Shown here piece by piece: positions 41,591 to 49,945 of a stretch of DNA of 64,000 nucleotides; within the stretch, counting starts at the first letter, position 1; every line of letters starts with the position of its first letter. Source of the DNA: an uncultured Oscillospiraceae bacterium (GTDB taxonomy: Bacteria; Bacillota; Clostridia; Oscillospirales; Oscillospiraceae). The position numbers and the translations under genes are program-made. Where the stretch lies: the NCBI GenBank assembly GCA_947627735.1, contig CANQXG010000002.1:1-64000 (forward strand). The letters run 5' to 3'. The notes under the pieces were generated by a model. It was given only the letters and a program-made list of their open reading frames with translations. It made no database searches and was not told the DNA's origin.

Positions 41591-42424
41591 ATGAGTATAG
41601 ATGGAACAGAAAGAGCGCGGAGGATTCTTGCGTTTGAACGTCGGCGGACAACGGACCTGAAGGAAGTTCTGTCGAGAATGATAAATAACTGCAGCCGGCA
41701 TTTGGAGCGTGTTCAGTACCGCGAGTTGAGTTTGGAAGCGGCAGAGAATAAATCTTTGGCAAACGATGTGACCTATGGCATCGGCAATGACGCAGCCGAG
41801 TTTGATTCGAAAAATCTCGGTGACATTGAGGATATCATTGATATTTTGTTTTCGTTCTCAGAAGAAGACAAGATATTAGTGGGGGATATGCTTGCTGCTC
41901 CTCCAGTGTCCGAAGAGAATATTTGGGGCGTTTTTGATGGCGTTTGGCTGATGCTCCATACACCTCTGTTACCGCCAGGTGGTGACAGGAGCAAGTATCA
42001 TACACATCGCAATAAATATGCGCCCAGTGCTGATTATGGACATCCGTTTGTAGATGCAGTAAATAAAGCTATGTCTGAACTCCTACCGACTATTCCACCG
42101 GAAGCGTATCGGCGGTTTGCCACAAAGACTGTGTCCTTTTACTATATTTATCCGAAGAACAAGATGCAGATACCTGACAGCGACCGGTATGACACAAAGG
42201 CAATTATCGACGCGGTCACTGGGTGGCTGCCCGGAGGTGATGCGGCGTTGAGCTGTTCCTTGACGTTCCAGTCGATTCAATCTGATGTGCTTATGAAGGG
42301 GACATACATCGTTGTGCGCCCCTCGGTGAACGAGCAGAAGGGCATTGAAAACGACTTGAGAGCCATGATGGCCATGCGAAAAAATGACGATTTGCCGCTC
42401 TCATTTTTTCGCATGGGGAATTGA
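41591..42424 (+). CDS. Hypothetical element protein
   Basis: 277 aa, not securely recognised. AAGGAG precedes the ATG. The C-terminal third (SDRYDTKAIIDAV, LPGGDAALSCS, GTYIVV) resembles small proteins of clostridial integrative elements, possibly DUF6100, but this is from memory. There is no signal peptide or membrane segment. AT-rich codon use matches the element. It is followed at 106 bases by another unknown gene on the same strand. Confidence 0.55.
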   Translation: MSIDGTERARRILAFERRRTTDLKEVLSRMINNCSRHLERVQYRELSLEAAENKSLANDVTYGIGNDAAEFDSKNLGDIEDIIDILFSFSEEDKILVGDMLAAPPVSEENIWGVFDGVWLMLHTPLLPPGGDRSKYHTHRNKYAPSADYGHPFVDAVNKAMSELLPTIPPEAYRRFATKTVSFYYIYPKNKMQIPDSDRYDTKAIIDAVTGWLPGGDAALSCSLTFQSIQSDVLMKGTYIVVRPSVNEQKGIENDLRAMMAMRKNDDLPLSFFRMGN

Positions 42425-42530
42425 CGGAAAACCCTTGATTTGAACGGGTTTCGGGCGTCCCGATACTTGAAAAAATGGCGAACAAAGGCGGTCGCCACAT
42501 TTTCTTTGTTTTATTACTGGAGGTCCCAAC

Positions 42531-44090
42531 ATGATGACAGCATTTGAGAGAGTGATGTATGAGGTGTTTGTCCATACGGTCGTCCCTAAGTCAGTTCTCC
42601 TGTTTATCCTGGAAAAGGCCAATGCCTACCGGTGCATTGAGAAGGCAAAGGCGCAACACCTTATCCGTGAGATTTCGTTTGTTTCCAGAAATGTTGTAAC
42701 CGTGACCAGGTGGACGGAGGATGTACTGATTATCACGCCAGAAGGGGTGGAGTACGTCCGAGACCACATGACTTCTGTTATCCCCTGGGCGACTTACATC
42801 GAGAAGACGATAGACAAAATCGATATGTTTGGCGGGCCAGTATCCTGGGCGACGATTGCGACTCGTTATGGGCGCATCACTGCAGCCGCAGTGATGGCGA
42901 CAAGCATAGGGGCTCGGTCAGAGCCTACATGCTTTAGCTATAAAACCCATGAATATGATGATGACGCTCTCCTGGACGATGAGGTGGATGCTATGCTGGC
43001 CGGTAAATCCTACGAACCACCGGCGACTGTATCAGCTTATGGCGTCCTAATGGCCAGCGCTCTTCAGGAATATTTAGATATAATTGACCGCTTTGGTAAT
43101 ACTCCTTTTTTTGCGGACGGAAGGTCAGACATGGAGTTCCTTTCGGCTCCGCTTATCAAAAGAGAAATAAGTAAATGGGCGGCAGCCAAAGCGGACAAAC
43201 AACCAGACATTCAGGGCGGGCGGTACTGTGGTATTCTTACTTCACGGAAAAGGGCGGTCTTGTTATATATGGTCACGCCCGCCGCTCAATTGATGTGGCA
43301 TAAACATTTTGTTGAGCGCGAAATACGGGCAATCAATATTATGAAGCGAATAAGAATAGGCTATGACCATGAGAGTAAAGGTATATCAGGAATGATTATT
43401 TTTACTAGCGTGGAAATGTTCAAATATACTTATAATTCGCATCGTACAAAGGCAAACAAGCTTCCAGCAAAAAACCGTGAGTTTGGGTATGGAGTCGAGT
43501 ACCTTTGGGCGATTCCATACGGCAAAGATGGATGCAGAGAAATGTATTCCATCATGGAAACATCTCCCTACGAGGAGAATCAGAAAGCAATAGAATGTTT
43601 GGTTAAAACCGGGGAGTTTGAACGTAAAAAACTGGACATAGACACAAAGGCCTTTCCTCTGCAATCAAAGAGCGGGATTCTGGTGGCCATCAATGTTCAC
43701 CTGGACATCAAATATATAGTTCAGATTGAGAGGACTGTCTGCAACGTAAAGGACAAGCGTTTTGCCGTGGCCTGCTTTGGGTGGCAGGCACCGTACTATA
43801 AGGCGGTGCTGGGGGATAGTGTAGACATTATTGTGCTGGACAAGTATCTGCCCGGTTATATCCAGGCATGGGAGAGTATCGACCCGGAGCTGGACATCGA
43901 GATAGGGCTCATTATTTTCATTGCAGTATTGACTGTGCTGCTGATGCAGCCGAAGGTCAGTAACGATTTCTGCCGCCTGATCAAGCGTGACGTCAACGCC
44001 TTCCATCCGGCTATCGTTGTAAATGTAATTTGTGTTGAACAGCGTGCGGGCACGATCCGATGGGTGAAAGGAAAGGGAAGCCGTATATGA
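42531..44090 (+). CDS. Hypothetical element protein, 3' end probably lost
   Basis: 519 aa as read. The first ~75 residues look like a winged helix (FERVMYEVFVHTVVPKSVLL, IITPEGVEYVRDHM), followed by an alpha/beta region up to about residue 450 (FAVACFGWQAPYYKAVLGD). From about 43895 on, the frame runs through the antisense strand of the ImmA-Fic gene and the translation loses protein character. The true C-terminus was probably removed by a deletion joining two convergent genes. Function unknown; a replication-relaxation or MobA-like role cannot be confirmed. GGAGG precedes the ATG. Confidence 0.5.
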   Translation: MMTAFERVMYEVFVHTVVPKSVLLFILEKANAYRCIEKAKAQHLIREISFVSRNVVTVTRWTEDVLIITPEGVEYVRDHMTSVIPWATYIEKTIDKIDMFGGPVSWATIATRYGRITAAAVMATSIGARSEPTCFSYKTHEYDDDALLDDEVDAMLAGKSYEPPATVSAYGVLMASALQEYLDIIDRFGNTPFFADGRSDMEFLSAPLIKREISKWAAAKADKQPDIQGGRYCGILTSRKRAVLLYMVTPAAQLMWHKHFVEREIRAINIMKRIRIGYDHESKGISGMIIFTSVEMFKYTYNSHRTKANKLPAKNREFGYGVEYLWAIPYGKDGCREMYSIMETSPYEENQKAIECLVKTGEFERKKLDIDTKAFPLQSKSGILVAINVHLDIKYIVQIERTVCNVKDKRFAVACFGWQAPYYKAVLGDSVDIIVLDKYLPGYIQAWESIDPELDIEIGLIIFIAVLTVLLMQPKVSNDFCRLIKRDVNAFHPAIVVNVICVEQRAGTIRWVKGKGSRI

Positions 44091-44723
44091 ATCTATCAGA
44101 TCAGCATATAGGCCGGCATATGTCAGCCCACGTTCTCTCCGTTGTTTTTCAGGCGCAAATTTAGAAATGCGTTTTCTTAATTTGTTCGGCGATGTGTCCC
44201 CGTCCAGCATATAGAGCTTATATGCGATCCTGTACACGCAGGCGTCAAAACTCACGCCAAAGTGGTCTGCTATCTCCAAAACCGCAGGAAGAGAAACTTT
44301 TCCGTTCACTGCCCGTTGGCAGACTTGCCTTTTCAATTCGCCGATCGGCATAAGAACGGCAGCAGCAAAGCTCTCGGCAAACTTTTCTCTCGGTTCATCG
44401 CTCCCAGACGGACAGGCGATTTCTTTTTCTGCATCCCTGAAATGATGGCACAACTCATGCACGGCAGTATAGCGCTGCCGAGTGATCGGTCTATTGTAGT
44501 TGATACCGACGACCGCTGTATCGTCACCATCCGATGCCGGAATGTATACTCCCTCCAGGTTCTTAAAATTCCTGAAAGAGAATAGGATGCCGGCATCTTT
44601 AAGCATCTGAAAAGGATTCAGAGGATAGGACAGAGGGCTATCCGCAAAATACATCCGCAGATAGCCCTGTGCCATTTTCTCAGGGTCAGTATACAGTTTT
44701 GCCCGCGACTGGAAATCGGTCAT
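43665..44723 (-). CDS. ImmA/IrrE metallopeptidase with a truncated Fic-type N-region
   Basis: 352 aa as read. The zinc peptidase site HELCH (89-93) lies in TAVHELCHHF, followed by EKFAESFAAAVLMP, as in ImmA proteins that cleave XRE repressors. After about residue 215 TNYIYNDSRMEGV and LDQAAEIVTDLRL resemble the start of a Fic domain. The HPFxxGNGR motif is never reached: from about 43895 downward the frame enters the 3' end of the opposite gene. The peptidase half looks functional. It overlaps the XRE gene by four bases (ATGA). Confidence 0.7.
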   Translation of the reverse strand: MTDFQSRAKLYTDPEKMAQGYLRMYFADSPLSYPLNPFQMLKDAGILFSFRNFKNLEGVYIPASDGDDTAVVGINYNRPITRQRYTAVHELCHHFRDAEKEIACPSGSDEPREKFAESFAAAVLMPIGELKRQVCQRAVNGKVSLPAVLEIADHFGVSFDACVYRIAYKLYMLDGDTSPNKLRKRISKFAPEKQRRERGLTYAGLYADLIDSYTASLSFHPSDRARTLFNTNYIYNDSRMEGVDVTLDQAAEIVTDLRLHQQHSQYCNENNEPYLDVQLRVDTLPCLDITGQILVQHNNVYTIPQHRLIVRCLPPKAGHGKTLVLYVADSPLNLNYIFDVQVNIDGHQNPAL

Positions 44724-45040
44724 TTGCCCGTCTGTTCCCTTATTCTCTCTTTAAACTGCATAAGATTAATTATTTCCGCTTGGTCCTGTTCAGTCAGCCT
44801 CTCAAAGTTGCGCGCAAAGAGTACGGCGGGCCCATTGACTCTTGTGCCATGCAAAAGGGTGTCCGCTGAGACATTAAAAAGGGTACTCAAAGAAGCTAGT
44901 TCGTCAGCAGATACCTTCCGATTACCTGATTCGATTTGAGTTACAGCGGCTCGGTTGATGCCCAAGTAGTTGGCCACATAGTCCTGAGAAAGATGCATCC
45001 GCGTCCGGTATTCTCTGATCCTTTCGTTTAGTTCACTCAT
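44720..45040 (-). CDS. XRE-family repressor paired with ImmA
   Basis: 106 aa. HTH region MHLSQDYVANYLGINRAAVTQIESG is split around the recognition helix, followed by a short helical dimer part. The ATG at 45040 is favoured over one three codons upstream because AAGG is then correctly spaced. It is translationally coupled to the ImmA gene. The pair matches ImmR-ImmA modules that control excision of integrative elements, or an XRE-peptidase toxin-antitoxin. Confidence 0.85.
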   Translation of the reverse strand: MSELNERIREYRTRMHLSQDYVANYLGINRAAVTQIESGNRKVSADELASLSTLFNVSADTLLHGTRVNGPAVLFARNFERLTEQDQAEIINLMQFKERIREQTGK

Positions 45041-45228
45041 TTGGTTCATCCTTCTTTCAAATATGGCATCACATATATAGTATACTTCTGCACGGTGCAA
45101 AAAGCAACACTTTTTGTTGGAAAATCAAACGTCATATCATTAAATGACTACTTTTAATTGCCATATAGAAAGCCCGGTCCTCTTTCATAGAATAATGTCG
45201 GAATGTCGGATCGCGGTTTGTTCATTAG

Positions 45229-45456
45229 GAGAAGCTGCAGGCCCGCCACGACGGGCTACAAAAGAAGCTGGAGCGGCGGCAGATCCAGGCGGACGAGCTC
45301 AGCGGCTTCCTCTTCGCCGTCTATGCGCTGGACACTCTTCCGCTGGACTTCGACCCGGCCCTCTGGACCGCCACAGTGGACCACGTCACAGTCCACGCCG
45401 ACGGCCGGCTGGTGTTCCGCTTCCGCAACGGCGCGGAGGTCACAGAGAAGTTGTAA
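45229..45456 (+). pseudogene. Remnant of a large serine recombinase (C-terminal end)
   Basis: Without a usable start, the frame encodes about 75 residues ending in ALDTLPLDFDPALW, VDHVTVHADGRLVF and RFRNGAEV, then TAA. This matches the extreme C-terminus of resolvase-type integrases (FDxxLWxxxVDxVTVxxDGxxxFxFxxG). It is strongly GC-rich inside AT-rich surroundings. It is probably a relic of an earlier element that carried the potassium cassette. Confidence 0.65.
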
Positions 45457-45474
45457 CAGGCCGAAAAATACAGG

Positions 45475-45511
45475 AAAGAGGTCATCCATAAATTTTATAG
45501 ATGACCTCTTT
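45475..45511. terminator. Hairpin terminator after the recombinase remnant
   Basis: A 12-bp perfect stem (AAAGAGGTCATC with GATGACCTCTTT) and TTTT follow the remnant. In the minus direction it also lies after the tRNA-like sequence at 45541-45611. Confidence 0.8.
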
Positions 45512-45540
45512 TGGCGTTATGAAATGTCGATACTAGTTAT

Positions 45541-45611
45541 GTTAGCGGGAGATGGCTTTAAGCTCCCGACCTCCGGGTCATGAAACTCCCGGCGAGTTAC
45601 CAGGCCGCTCC
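45541..45611 (-). repeat. Degenerate tRNA-Met-like sequence A
   Basis: On the minus strand the order D-arm (GAGCGGCCTGGTAACTCG), CAT anticodon loop in TTTCATGACC, GGAGGTCG variable region and CTCCCGC acceptor 3' strand can be followed. The 5' acceptor strand and a proper T-arm are missing. It aligns over its length, with roughly two thirds identity by eye, with sequence B (51652-51727). The two lie in direct orientation around the potassium cassette. Confidence 0.6.
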
Positions 45612-45627
45612 AAAGGCAAAACCAACC

Positions 45628-46545
45628 TTACCAAAACCTCTTCTTTTTCATGATCCACAGGCACAGGAGAACGATGACCGCGCTGGCCCCGATGACCACC
45701 GGATAGCCATACTTCCATGTGAGCTCCGGCATCCCTGCAAAGTTCATCCCGTACCACCCGGTCACCAGTGTCAGCGGCAGAAAAACGGTGGTGACAATGG
45801 TGAGCGTCTTCATGATCTTGTTCTGCCGGACGTCGATCTCCGCCTGAAACTGCTCGCGTACCTGCAGCCCGTATTCCCGCAGGGTCTGGGCCTCGCTTTG
45901 CAGCCGTCCGATGCGCTTTTCTATCAGGTGGAGCTGGCGCAGCTCGGCTTCCGAAAACAGCCCGCTCTCATTTTCCTGGAGGGTGCAGACCATATCTTCC
46001 ATTTGGGTATAGTACCGTATCCACCGGGCGACTTCCTTGCGCAGGGCCATCATATCGGCGTTAAGGTCTTCCAGTCTCCCCGCCAGGATCTTGTCCTCCA
46101 TCCGGTTCACCTGCTCCTCCAGTTCCTGCAGATGATGCAGGTCCCTGGCCAGAAGCAGTTCCAGAAAATCATAGAAAAAGCCACCGGGGCCGGGGCCTGT
46201 ATGGTCGTCCTCCTTACGCAGGCGCTGGACCATGGACACACCCGTGCCCGTATCGTCACAGAGGATGACCCATCTGTCCGCGAGAAGATACCCAAAAGCG
46301 ATGGGCGCGCCATTCTTGGCCTTTCTGGGCGTGACGATGGAACCGCAGACGCATCCGTGTCGGACTTCCGCCCGGCATGTCCGGGCATCCCGAGGGGAGG
46401 GTGTGTGGCAGAGGATATCCTTCAGTCCCTGGACCGACGTTCCCCGTGCCAGTTCCTCCGATGCCAGCAGCACAAGGATACTGTCCTTCTCCCCTGGCCC
46501 GTCCTCCACAGGCCGTAACGCAGCGCTTATATCATACAACACCAT
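45628..46545 (-). CDS. corA: CorA-family magnesium/divalent cation transporter
   Basis: 305 aa. A long cytoplasmic N-terminal domain with helical heptads (LHHLQELEEQVNRMEDK) is followed by two C-terminal membrane helices. The diagnostic GMN motif is in YGMNFAGMPEL after the first helix. It forms a pentameric Mg2+ channel. GGAGGG precedes the ATG at 46545. It is the last gene of the minus-strand ktrB-ktrA-kdpD-kdpE-corA array, 63 bases after kdpE. Confidence 0.88.
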   Translation of the reverse strand: MVLYDISAALRPVEDGPGEKDSILVLLASEELARGTSVQGLKDILCHTPSPRDARTCRAEVRHGCVCGSIVTPRKAKNGAPIAFGYLLADRWVILCDDTGTGVSMVQRLRKEDDHTGPGPGGFFYDFLELLLARDLHHLQELEEQVNRMEDKILAGRLEDLNADMMALRKEVARWIRYYTQMEDMVCTLQENESGLFSEAELRQLHLIEKRIGRLQSEAQTLREYGLQVREQFQAEIDVRQNKIMKTLTIVTTVFLPLTLVTGWYGMNFAGMPELTWKYGYPVVIGASAVIVLLCLWIMKKKRFW

Positions 46546-46608
46546 AACGCTTCCCTCCGATCCTCTATGCCAGTTCACTCCGGATGAGACCTAATGTCGT
46601 CTTGCCCG

Positions 46609-47304
46609 TCACTCTACCTTCATCATTCGGTAGCCGATGCCGATGTGGGTCTGGATGTACTGGGGCGAGCCGGGGGCGGCCTCCAGCTTTTTGCGCAGCG
46701 TCGCCATGTATACCCGCAGACTGGCCACGTCATTGTCCCAAGAGCTTCCCCACACGCCCTGGGTGATGAATTTGTGGGTCAGGACCTTGCCGGTGTTCCG
46801 GGCCAGCAGGCATAAGAGCTTATACTCGATGGCCGTCAGGTGCAGCTCCTCCCCGCCCAGCCAGGCGCACCCGGCGGCAAAGTCGATGCGCAGCGCACCG
46901 TTTTCATAGACGGATGCGCTCTCGTCTCCGCCCATCAGAGCCAGCCGCCGCTGGGTGACCCGGAGCCGGGCCAGCAGCTCGTCCACGGAGAAGGGCTTTG
47001 TGAGATAGTCGTCCGCGCCGGCATCCAGAGCGGCGATTTTGTCGGCGTCCTCGCTGCGGGCGCTGATGACGATGATGGGTACATTGGACCAGTCGCGGAC
47101 CCGGTGGATGACCTCCACGCCGTCCATGTCGGGCAGGCCCAGGTCCAGCAAAATGACATCTGGGGCATGGGAGGCAGCTTCCATCACTGCCCCCTCGCCC
47201 GTGTCTGCGGTGAGATAGCGGTAATCATGGGCCTTCAATGTGGTGGCGATTAGGTTCCGCACAGGCGGGTCATCCTCCACCACGAGAATGAGAAACTTAT
47301 TCAT
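46609..47304 (-). CDS. kdpE: KdpE-like response regulator
   Basis: 231 aa OmpR/PhoB family. The receiver has EDD (10-12), LLDLGLPD with the phosphorylated Asp near 54 and TKPF Lys near 104. The C-terminal winged helix (LTAIEYKLLCLLARN, YMATLRKKLE) is complete. The start overlaps the sensor kinase stop by eight bases. No kdpFABC genes are in the window; the adjacent ktrAB genes are the obvious targets, which is inference. Confidence 0.92.
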   Translation of the reverse strand: MNKFLILVVEDDPPVRNLIATTLKAHDYRYLTADTGEGAVMEAASHAPDVILLDLGLPDMDGVEVIHRVRDWSNVPIIVISARSEDADKIAALDAGADDYLTKPFSVDELLARLRVTQRRLALMGGDESASVYENGALRIDFAAGCAWLGGEELHLTAIEYKLLCLLARNTGKVLTHKFITQGVWGSSWDNDVASLRVYMATLRKKLEAAPGSPQYIQTHIGIGYRMMKVE

Positions 47305-49231
47305 GCAGCGTTACCTCCTCCAGAGGCAGAGTAAAGCGGAACACCGCGCCATGTGGCTGATTGTCCCGGACCTCTATGGTCCCGCCGTGGGCCTGGATAA
47401 TAGCTCGGCAAAGGTACAGCCCCAGCCCCAGCCGGCGGCGGTCGTCCGCCACGGGGGCCTGGCCGCAGAAGAACTTTTCAAACACCCGTTCCTTCTCGCT
47501 GTCCGCCACACCGGGCCCATCGTCGGTCACCAGAACCTCTACCATACCGCCGCACTGGCCGTCTGTTACAGTGACGGAGGCGTTTTCTCCGGCATATTTG
47601 AAGGCGTTGTCTATGAGATTCACGATGACCTGCACCGCCAGCCGAGCGTCGGCCCGCACCAGCAGCAGCTCCTTGGAGTGGATCACCCGGACAGCGCCTT
47701 TTCTCGTCTTGCGGCGGGTGTGGGCTACGGCTTCGTCCACGATGTCGCTCAAAAGCTCCGCCGAGGGATTGAGGGTCATGCGGCCCTCCTCGATGCGGGT
47801 GGCGTACAGGAGATTTTCCACCAGCTCCGTGAGCCACTGGGCGTCGTCATAGATGTCGCCATAGATGGCCCGTCGGGTCTCCGGGTCAAATTTATCCTCG
47901 TTGGCCAGGAGATTGGCCGCGTTGCCGGAGATGGTGGTCAGGGGTGTGCGCAGATCGTGGGAGATGGTGCGCAGAAGGTCCGCCCGCAGCTTCTCGCTCT
48001 CCGCCAGCACTGCGGCGGCCTCCTTCTCCCGGGCGTTGCGCTCGTTCTCCAGCGCTAGGGTGCACTCCGCCAGGATGGAGGATAGGATGTCCCGCTCCGA
48101 GCCGTCCAGCATTTCCGAGCGCACATCCAGCCCGACCACGCCATATTTTCGGTCATTGACCTTTAAGGGAGCATAGAGATACCCGCCCTTATCCCCTTCG
48201 CCGGGGGCATCCTCCGTCAGAGCCCGCCGCGCCGCAGGACGCTCCGCATCCGTGTCGTAGGCCATTTCGCCCGTGGCCGGGTACAGCATCGGCTCCTGCA
48301 AGAGTCCGTCCTCCAGTGGATATATGACGGTATTCCGTCCCAGGAGGCCGACCAGCCGCTCCGCCGCCGTGTCCAGTATCTCGTCCCGGCCCCTGGCCTT
48401 GGACAGAGCCTGATTGGCGTCAAAGAGCATCTTCGTCCGTCGGGCGGTGAGGGCTGCCTGTCCCGCCCGTGCCTTATAGCGCATCGCCAGGGTGCTGGTG
48501 ATATAGGCCGTAAGGAACATGATGAGGAACGTCACGGGATAGCCGGTGCCGTAAGCCGCAAAGGAAAAGCGGGGAACTGTAAAGAGGTAGTTGAACACCA
48601 GTACGCTTGCCACCGAGGATGCCAGCGCATAGACAGGGTGGGTAGTGACCACCGAGGTGAGCACCACGCCCAGAATGTAGACCATGATGATGTTGGCGTC
48701 CGTAAAGCCCCAGGTATGGAGCGGCAGGCTGATGAGCGTAGCGGCGGCCAGGATACCCAGGCTCCACAGGGCGTTTTTCGCCGCGCTCTTGCCGGATTCG
48801 GCTGCTTGCTTGGGCCGGTAAGGGCCGTCTGCGCTCTTGTCCGGGATGATGTGGATGTCCACCTCCGGGGCATAGGCCAGTAGCTGCTCTGTCAGAGGCG
48901 GCCGGCCGAATAGGCGCCTTCTCCCGGCAGAACTGCGCCCCAGAACGATCTTCGTTACGCCGTTCAGCCTGGCGTACTCCGCGATCTGAAAGGGCACATC
49001 CTCGCCATAGACCGTCTCGATCCGGGCCCCCAGCTTTTCCGCCAGGGCCTGGTTATAACGCAGACGCCGCTTGTCCTCCTGCGAGGCAGCACCCGCGTCC
49101 GAGGTCTTTACATACAAGGCCGTGAACGTTCCTCTAAAAACCTGGGCCATCCGGGCTGCCGTGCGGATGATACGTCCGTTGGAGGGCGAGGAGGAAAGGC
49201 ACGCTAGAATATGCTCGCTGCCGGATTCCAT
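47297..49231 (-). CDS. kdpD: KdpD-like sensor histidine kinase lacking the N-terminal KdpD domain
   Basis: 644 aa, against about 890 for full KdpD. It starts directly with the universal-stress-type domain (HILACLSSSPSNGRIIRTA, VLGRSSAGRRRLFG), then four membrane helices (DUF4118), a GAF-like region, the HisKA motif SHDLRTPLTTISG and an intact ATPase domain (NLIDNAFKYAG, DDGPGV, GLGLYLC). The missing N-terminal part is the c-di-AMP or ATP-binding KdpD domain of many homologues. The ATG at 49231 is chosen over an upstream one since a GGGGGTG element precedes it. Confidence 0.88.
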   Translation of the reverse strand: MESGSEHILACLSSSPSNGRIIRTAARMAQVFRGTFTALYVKTSDAGAASQEDKRRLRYNQALAEKLGARIETVYGEDVPFQIAEYARLNGVTKIVLGRSSAGRRRLFGRPPLTEQLLAYAPEVDIHIIPDKSADGPYRPKQAAESGKSAAKNALWSLGILAAATLISLPLHTWGFTDANIIMVYILGVVLTSVVTTHPVYALASSVASVLVFNYLFTVPRFSFAAYGTGYPVTFLIMFLTAYITSTLAMRYKARAGQAALTARRTKMLFDANQALSKARGRDEILDTAAERLVGLLGRNTVIYPLEDGLLQEPMLYPATGEMAYDTDAERPAARRALTEDAPGEGDKGGYLYAPLKVNDRKYGVVGLDVRSEMLDGSERDILSSILAECTLALENERNAREKEAAAVLAESEKLRADLLRTISHDLRTPLTTISGNAANLLANEDKFDPETRRAIYGDIYDDAQWLTELVENLLYATRIEEGRMTLNPSAELLSDIVDEAVAHTRRKTRKGAVRVIHSKELLLVRADARLAVQVIVNLIDNAFKYAGENASVTVTDGQCGGMVEVLVTDDGPGVADSEKERVFEKFFCGQAPVADDRRRLGLGLYLCRAIIQAHGGTIEVRDNQPHGAVFRFTLPLEEVTLHE

Positions 49232-49286
49232 GGCCTTCACCCCCTTCCTGCGTTCATCATAGCACAAAACCGATCATTCTTCCACA

Positions 49287-49934
49287 TCAGATGCGGAAGC
49301 ACCGCTGCACGGCTTTGGGCCTGCCCAGCACCAGCATGGACTCGTCCGTGCCTAGCACGGTATCGGGTCCCACTTCCGTGTTCAGCCGGCCGCCCTCCCG
49401 GATGCCCAGGATGTTAAGGCCGTACTTTTTCCGAATGTCCAGGGCTACCACCGTCTTCCCGCTCCAGGCGGGCGGGACGGCCAGCTCGAACAGCGAGCAG
49501 TCCCCGTCCAGTTCGATGTAGTCCAGGATGCTCCGGCTGGTGCAGCGCACGGCAGTCCAGGCAGCCAGCTGCTTTTCCGGGTACACCACCTCGTCCGCGC
49601 CGTTGCGCAGGAGGAATTTCTCCTGCATCTCGCTGGCCGCCCGGGCGACCACCTTTTTCGCCCCCAGGTCCTTCAGGATCGCCGCCGTTTCCAGCGAGTT
49701 TTGAAAGTTGTCCCCGATGGCCACGATGCACACGTCGAAACTGGGCACTCCCAGCCCGGAGAGAAAGGCGCGGCTGGTGCTGTCCCCGATCTGGGCCGCC
49801 GTCACCATGGGCAGCACCGCGCTGACCCGCTCTTCACTGTTGTCCACCGCCAGCACCTGGCAGTGCATCTCGCAGAGCTTTTCCGCGATGTGAGAGCCGA
49901 ACCGGCCCAGTCCTATCAACAATACCGACCTCAT
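49287..49934 (-). CDS. ktrA: KtrA/TrkA-type potassium channel regulator
   Basis: 215 aa. The RCK-N Rossmann domain has LLIGLGRFGSHIAEKL, GDSTSRAFL and the acidic residue region, and the RCK-C domain ends in TVLGTDESMLVLG. It binds NAD(H)/ATP and gates the KtrB pore. TAGGAGG precedes the ATG at 49934, eleven bases after ktrB; a longer frame reading through ktrB in another phase is not the gene. This is the single-RCK size of Ktr rather than the double TrkA. Confidence 0.92.
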   Translation of the reverse strand: MRSVLLIGLGRFGSHIAEKLCEMHCQVLAVDNSEERVSAVLPMVTAAQIGDSTSRAFLSGLGVPSFDVCIVAIGDNFQNSLETAAILKDLGAKKVVARAASEMQEKFLLRNGADEVVYPEKQLAAWTAVRCTSRSILDYIELDGDCSLFELAVPPAWSGKTVVALDIRKKYGLNILGIREGGRLNTEVGPDTVLGTDESMLVLGRPKAVQRCFRI

Positions 49935-49945
49935 AGCGAAACCTC

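Noticed and set aside
41423-41762. Short minus-strand frames upstream of leader 2
   Set aside because: They overlap the supported gene at 41591 or AT-rich promoter DNA, lack ribosome sites and have no protein-like pattern.
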